Shown here: positions 62,201 to 64,000 of the stretch, piece after piece
Layout of the letters: each line of letters opens with the position of its first letter
Position numbering within the stretch: position 1 is the first letter of the stretch
From: Owenia fusiformis
Lineage: Eukaryota > Annelida > Polychaeta > Sabellida > Oweniidae
Length of the DNA: 64,000 nucleotides
Reading direction: 5' to 3'
NCBI GenBank assembly: GCA_903813345.2
Contig: CAIIXF020000008.1
Coordinates: 32,388,867-32,452,866, forward strand
The notes under the pieces: model-generated
What the model saw: the letters and a program-made list of their open reading frames with translations, nothing else
What the model was told of the DNA's origin: nothing
The model's database searches: none
Position numbers and translations under genes: made by a program

Positions 62201-63704
62201 GACTACCATTCCGAATATGGATACCAGCAAAGGGACATAGATTACTTTGTTTTGTGTGTTTTTTTTCAGTTGCCAACTCGATACAACAAAGTCCCTACCA
62301 TTACTAAAACATGAACTCCACGTGTTAGAATACCGAATGGAATTGTGTCTATTATAGTTAGAGATTGGTTGTCTTCTGGTATCAGAGTTGATTTCTTCTC
62401 ACCTACACTTGTAGCGCCAACAGTAAAGATTGCATCCGGATACTGTTGCTTCAACTGACACACTTCATCCAGGCTATTAGGTCTATACCAGTCCACATTT
62501 GGACTCTTGAAACATATACTCTGTGTTTGGTAGGTTACATCCAACTAGGATGAAGATGTAAGATTGTAATTTAGAAAAATACAACACAATTCTGTATAAT
62601 ATCTCTGGGAAACTTATCCATTCCTTCTGAACAAATGATCTCATCGATCATTCCATAAGTTCTAAATAAACGTACCACCTCAACTGATGGACGTTATTTC
62701 CAATCAAACAACTATAGATATATCTTTCTACCATAAACACGCGATTTAGAGATCGTGCAACATATACTCACCTGTAGTTCACTAGGGAAGATAGGATCCT
62801 GCGTTGGGTCATACACAGCAAACTCACTAGCATCAAATGTTTTAGTGCAAACCTGTTTAAGTATACACAAGAAATGACTTTACCAACTTCTTGAAACTCA
62901 ATCATCACTTCTTTTACTTAATTATCTCCTGAAAAATTTAGTTGATGAACAGTGGTAGGAGTACTACACTGGGGCAATATTCAAACACCGTGATTACTTA
63001 CTTTAGATTCACCGTCAGGGAGTTTTTCATTCTGACAACAATTCTCTCCTTCTTCACATGTCCATTCCTAAGTGAAAAGGATTATCTGTAATTCATGTTC
63101 TTTACTAAGACAAACTCTTAACAAAATCCATCATAATCTTCGATAAAACACGCATTTCACACAGATTTAAATAAAAGTTATTTGTGAAAATGCATGATTC
63201 TTATTTCCTGGTATGCTTTATAAATTTACCTTACTGAATGTTCTGAAACCAGCCAGTATGGCTCTATAGCCAGTACATCTACAAAGATTACCTAAAATCA
63301 AACGTAGTATTGCGGTTGATACGTCTGAATAATTTTGCGTTTCTTGTACTTCAGAAATATTGTCACATGCTCCAGTGTTCGTATATTCTCTATATTACTT
63401 ATGCATTTTACATATCAAGAAGGATTGGCTCACAGACCTCAAAAAATGAAAAAATGGCGGCTGTTTGGTTTCAAATTTTGTAATCACGACGTGACTCAGT
63501 AGACGGAAGAATCTCGAGACGAAACACTGGGAGCCAATTCTCCATTGAATAAATATCATGGTGACTGGCTGGTTTACCTTGCAACGCTGTCTCAATCTGA
63601 GTCATGGATGGTTCAGGGTAATTACGTAGCAATGTGTACATAGACATCACAAACCCAGGAGAACAGAACCCACATTGGGTACCATATGCTTTTGCCAGGC
63701 GCTC
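26252..63704 (-). CDS. Gene B: xanthine dehydrogenase/aldehyde oxidase-family paralogue, exons 5-33, one exon interrupted
   Basis: Exons 5' to 3' (numbered as in gene A): 63704-63578, 63291-63230, 63067-63002, 62852-62772, 62544-62403, 62141-61977, 60493-60417, exon 12 split as 60191-60142 plus 56115-56069, 44116-44007, 43104-42920, 35875-35710, 35262-35076, 34866-34694, 34483-34364, 33652-33556, 33338-33214, 33115-32982, 32748-32661, 32248-32162, 30918-30721, 30552-30404, 30201-30120, 29818-29723, 28104-27976, 27659-27585, 27387-27214, 27041-26955, 26705-26538, 26416-26252 (stop TAA). Exons 1-4 lie beyond the right edge. Lengths and phases equal gene A except exon 7 (one codon shorter) and exon 17 (two shorter). 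All exons are open. Only exon 12 is broken, by a 4-kb transposon, so the gene was recently intact and is now probably inactive, unless the insertion is polymorphic or an assembly feature. Confidence 0.9.
28487..29554 (-). mobile_element. Mariner-type transposon remnant, 1068 bp, in gene B
   Basis: Ends CGAGGGTTGTCCCAGAAGTA and an imperfect inverted copy (...GGACGACCCTCG), flanked by TA; the match runs about 40 bp inward. On the minus strand near 28920-29110 a decayed frame reads like a mariner N-terminal helix-turn-helix region ([11 protein letters not shown] then a DDNSKHGR segment). Stops and indels break it, so it is dead. Confidence 0.75.
30949..31160. mobile_element. 212-bp CAC...GTG MITE, copy 2, with 5-bp duplication ATATA
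   Basis: Termini CACTCTACTATACC and complement. Direct repeats ATATA lie at 30944-30948 and 31161-31165. About 85-90% similar by eye to 8959-9169. It sits 26 bp past the exon 24 acceptor of gene B, in the intron homologous to that carrying copy 1 in gene A. Confidence 0.85.
31166..32161. other. Rest of gene B intron 23, nothing recognised
   Basis: About 1 kb of AT-rich intron between the MITE and exon 23. No repeat boundaries or protein-like frames were recognised. Confidence 0.35.
33690..34345. repeat. Cluster of short palindromic modules in gene B intron 18
   Basis: Contains imperfect palindromes built from GAGCGGGCAG...CCCGCTC (33732-33765), CGGTCGGTTTGGATACA...TGTATCC (34019-34075), and GGCCAATATAATATATC...GATATATTATATTGGCC (34243-34300), followed by CCTCGGGATAATCCCAATAT. 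The same modules recur at 45180-45300, 51141-51350 and 52891-53036. They look like a family of small mobile or satellite palindromes. Confidence 0.6.
35317..35785. repeat. 231-bp tandem duplication copying the 3' part of gene B exon 15, with tRNA-like sequence
   Basis: Two similar units about 231 bp apart include TACGTTTATTCATTTAGTG, AGGCTTGGAACAATAGCT and the donor end of exon 15. The real exon is 35875-35710; the decayed partial copy is 35479-35544 and lacks an acceptor. Each unit also has a plus-strand stretch resembling a tRNA-derived SINE head: TATGGTAGAGCACTG (box-A-like), then GAGATCGTGAGTTGGACAC (weak box-B-like). Confidence 0.7.
35479..35544 (-). pseudogene. Partial duplicate of gene B exon 15 3' end
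   Basis: It retains the donor context and the codons for the conserved [12 protein letters not shown] segment but stops after about 66 nt, without an acceptor. It lies between real exons 15 and 16 with its own GT donor, so a cryptic upstream acceptor could in principle misuse it. Confidence 0.65.
35710..63067 (-). CDS. Gene B exons 7-15: FAD domain spread over 27 kb of transposon-filled introns
   Basis: The protein segments match gene [59 protein letters not shown] (exon 12, 5' part), GATVDVYN (exon 12, 3' part), [29 protein letters not shown]. Intron 12 (44117-56068) holds an 11.7-kb composite transposon and intron 14 (35876-42919) a 5.9-kb one, which expands the domain to several times its span in gene A. 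Confidence 0.88.
36728..40410 (+). pseudogene. Decayed transposase-like gene with C-terminal cysteine cluster
   Basis: Fragments in different frames occur in the expected order. [16 protein letters not shown] appears twice (about 36880 and 37230; the surrounding 400 bp is duplicated). [20 protein letters not shown] follows at about 37540, then a Lys-rich segment (38162-38545), a frame with PPSLSQNG near 38450, and near 40260-40370 [13 protein letters not shown] followed by a CxCx3Cx3KRCKC cysteine cluster. From memory, this order resembles a widespread family of uncharacterised invertebrate proteins with a DQxHEQNN motif and a C-terminal cysteine-rich domain. Stops and frameshifts are frequent and a 1.0-kb element interrupts it at 39124. 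It is non-functional here. Confidence 0.55.
39124..40166. mobile_element. 1.0-kb fold-back element nested in the 5.9-kb transposon
   Basis: Termini CACGCCCGGTGATCGTGA and inverted copy. The arms are complementary over most of their length (about 39124-39590 against 39690-40166) and include GGGACGGAGGGGGG tracts. Flanks TCTAT and CCTAT are a 5-bp target duplication with one mismatch. It interrupts the decayed transposase-like gene, so it inserted later. Confidence 0.8.
41081..41522. mobile_element. 442-bp near-perfect palindromic MITE nested in the right arm
   Basis: Ends TTTTGAAAAAAGTACAGAAT and exact complement; the whole is a hairpin centred near 41300, with GGAACGTAACCGGAGC repeats on both sides. 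Comparison with the undisturbed left arm of the host transposon (36185-36195) shows the sequence without it, which proves insertion. Confidence 0.8.
42156..42656. mobile_element. About 500-bp inverted-repeat element
   Basis: The left end TTACAATTGATCTTGAACC and an inverted right end share further complementary blocks inward (ATCGAACTCC, CTGCCCGCCGCAGTG). No transposase and no clear target duplication beyond TTA-like ends. It lies between the 5.9-kb transposon and gene B exon 14. Confidence 0.6.
43218..43835 (-). mobile_element. tRNA-derived SINE array with three tRNA-like heads
   Basis: On the minus strand each unit has a box-A-like TGGCTCAGGGGTAGAGC and, in two of them, a box-B-like GGGTTCGATTCCC (the other unit has GGGTTTGATTCAG). 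Unit heads read leftward from about 43375, 43650 and 43790. The anticodon stem does not pair properly, so these are not tRNA genes. Near-matching 11-bp direct repeats (AAAAGTGTTAC at 43207-43217, AAAAGTAATAC at 43836-43846) flank the whole array, as expected for one retrotransposition event. Confidence 0.75.
45290..46015. repeat. Palindromic satellite built on ATGCCATATTC-like units
   Basis: Tens of variants of (T/C)ATGGCATATTC / GAATATGCCAT separated by CACCTGC, CTGCAG or GCAGGTG occur in both orientations. Larger dyads include CATGAATATATGCCATATTC with its inverted partner, joined at the GTTACGCGG/CGCGTAAC motifs near 45598-45620. It lies in the middle of the first copy of the composite transposon. 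Confidence 0.7.
49894..50813. mobile_element. About 920-bp inverted-repeat element, ends AGCGGGCAGATATA
   Basis: The left end AGCGGGCAGATATAGTGACG and an inverted right end continue with matching GTCGCAAAAAGGT. The target duplication is unclear. The interior has two similar TTTCGTCCTC-containing blocks (near 50004 and 50206) and no protein-like frame. The end motif GGGCAGATATA also occurs in the palindromic modules at 33.7 kb, 34.3 kb and 51.2 kb. Confidence 0.6.
50918..50995. repeat. (TATAACAG)n microsatellite
   Basis: Repeated TATAACAG and TATATAACAG units over about 78 bp. Confidence 0.85.
51141..51286. repeat. 146-bp palindromic module
   Basis: A near-perfect hairpin: AGATCATCCTATAGTCGG and TTCAGGATATTGGGATTAT on the left pair with their complements on the right, with a centre near 51213 containing GGGACC and GGGCAGATATAATATA. 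A diverged copy lies at 52891-53036 and partial copies at 33.7-34.3 kb. Confidence 0.75.
52450..52767 (+). other. 105-codon open frame, no recognised function
   Basis: Begins [18 protein letters not shown] and ends RRRPLLFG. No motif, membrane segment or repeat was recognised. It lies inside transposon DNA between palindromic modules. Sequence just downstream (52800-52860) resembles 46128-46210, so the region is repetitive. Probably a chance frame or transposon remnant rather than a gene. Confidence 0.2.
52891..53036. repeat. Second, diverged copy of the 146-bp palindromic module
   Basis: The left half carries GGGATATTGGGATTATCCCG and the right half AATATCCTGAACCGACTATA. The centre is GGGCCTTAGGTCCCG. 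Pairing is weaker than at 51141-51286. Confidence 0.65.
56069..60191 (-). pseudogene. Gene B exon 12 split by a transposon
   Basis: The 5' piece 60191-60142 (50 nt) and the 3' piece 56115-56069 (47 nt) add to 97 nt, exactly the length of gene A exon 12. The joined frame is open and matches A (SxGSNxAS...GATVDVYN). ATT is present on both sides of the element (56113-56115 and 60139-60141) and should be counted once. With the element in place the frame runs into foreign sequence, and skipping a 97-nt exon would also shift the frame. Confidence 0.9.
56116..60138. mobile_element. 4,023-bp giant palindromic transposon inserted in gene B exon 12
   Basis: Ends TAGTGCAGTCAGAATGAGGG and its inverted copy, with a 3-bp target duplication ATT. 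Complementary arms extend from both ends almost to a centre near 57740; the right arm also has an extra stretch at about 58197-58700. Each arm contains about four tandem units of roughly 150 bp carrying the self-complementary motif GGTTNCCATGGTAACC. No transposase frame is seen, so it is non-autonomous. The superfamily is unassigned. Confidence 0.88.
60732..61523. repeat. Possible solo LTR with a short tandem repeat inside
   Basis: The stretch starts TGTAAACAAAAC and ends CGTACGTAACA, giving TG...CA termini over about 790 bp. Within it, about five copies of a 22-23-bp unit (GTGGATTATCATCAAACATTT) lie at 61140-61240. The flanks do not give a clean 4-5-bp duplication, so this is only a candidate. 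It lies in gene B intron 10. Confidence 0.3.
61524..61976. other. Rest of gene B intron 10, nothing recognised
   Basis: No repeat boundaries or coding frames were recognised between the possible LTR and exon 10. Confidence 0.35.
63230..63704 (-). CDS. Gene B exons 5-6: second [2Fe-2S] cluster region
   Basis: Exon 5 (63704-63578) encodes [18 protein letters not shown] with cluster ligands in QCGFC. Exon 6 (63291-63230) encodes [15 protein letters not shown] with the CxC ligands. Both differ little from gene A. The first cluster and the start codon lie off the window to the right. Confidence 0.92.
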
Positions 63705-64000
63705 CTTTTTAAATTTAGAAACACAGAAAAATAGTATAGCAAGCTTATTTGTAGGCATGGGCATGGGGCATGCGAGACTTGGCCAAAATTTTAAGGGTAT
63801 ATATTTATAATATTTAGCCTAAATTTGCCTTGCCTATTCACATTTGTATCATAAATTTCCCACTTGTCGTATTACAAAATCTAAATCTTAAATTGAAGAA
63901 AATGTTAAAAGGGGGTTGCGGTAAATTGCTTTTGTTTATTCCCAGCTCATTCACCCTATGCTTAGTGAGCGGACCTAATTTCAAGGGTGATGGTAAAGAC
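63705..64000. other. Start of gene B intron 4, running off the window
   Basis: No feature seen. Exons 1-4 of gene B, including its start codon, should lie to the right of 64000. Confidence 0.5.

Overview
This window is nuclear DNA of an intron-rich, AT-rich invertebrate animal. The evidence is GT-AG introns, metazoan-type genes, tRNA-derived SINEs, mariner-type transposons and many fold-back DNA elements. The species cannot be named from the sequence; a marine invertebrate is a guess.

Layout. Positions 1-435 hold the 3' end of a plus-strand leucine-rich-repeat membrane protein gene. Nearly everything else belongs to two tandem minus-strand paralogues of the xanthine dehydrogenase / aldehyde oxidase (molybdo-flavoenzyme) family. 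Gene A (24226 down to 1092) is complete. I resolved 33 exons whose phases all agree, giving a 1307-residue open reading frame. Gene B (from beyond 64000 down to 26252) has exons matching A's exons 5-33 with the same phases. The genes are head-to-tail, with a 2 kb spacer carrying a 62-bp minisatellite.

Both proteins keep the two [2Fe-2S] clusters, the FAD domain and the molybdenum-cofactor (Moco) domain. Several residues that shape the substrate pocket in vertebrate xanthine oxidase differ, and the two copies differ from each other. A has lost the active-site glutamate of the GGFGGKE motif; B keeps it. Substrate is therefore unpredictable. B's exon 12 is cut in two by a 4.0-kb, almost fully palindromic transposon flanked by a 3-bp duplication. 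The two halves sum exactly to A's 97-nt exon, so B looks recently inactivated, or the insertion is a polymorphism.

The introns are crowded with mobile DNA. One recurring class has ends CAC...GTG and 5-bp target duplications: a 212-bp MITE, a 5.9-kb element with a decayed transposase-like gene, a 1.0-kb fold-back nested in it, and an 11.7-kb composite containing two head-to-tail copies. Other contents are TA-flanked mariner-type elements, TTA-flanked MITEs, an 8-bp-TSD element, a SINE with three tRNA-like heads, repeated palindromic modules, and local duplications that copied pieces of exon 4 (gene A) and exon 15 (gene B). No bacterial features, CRISPR arrays, rRNA genes or intact tRNA genes were seen.
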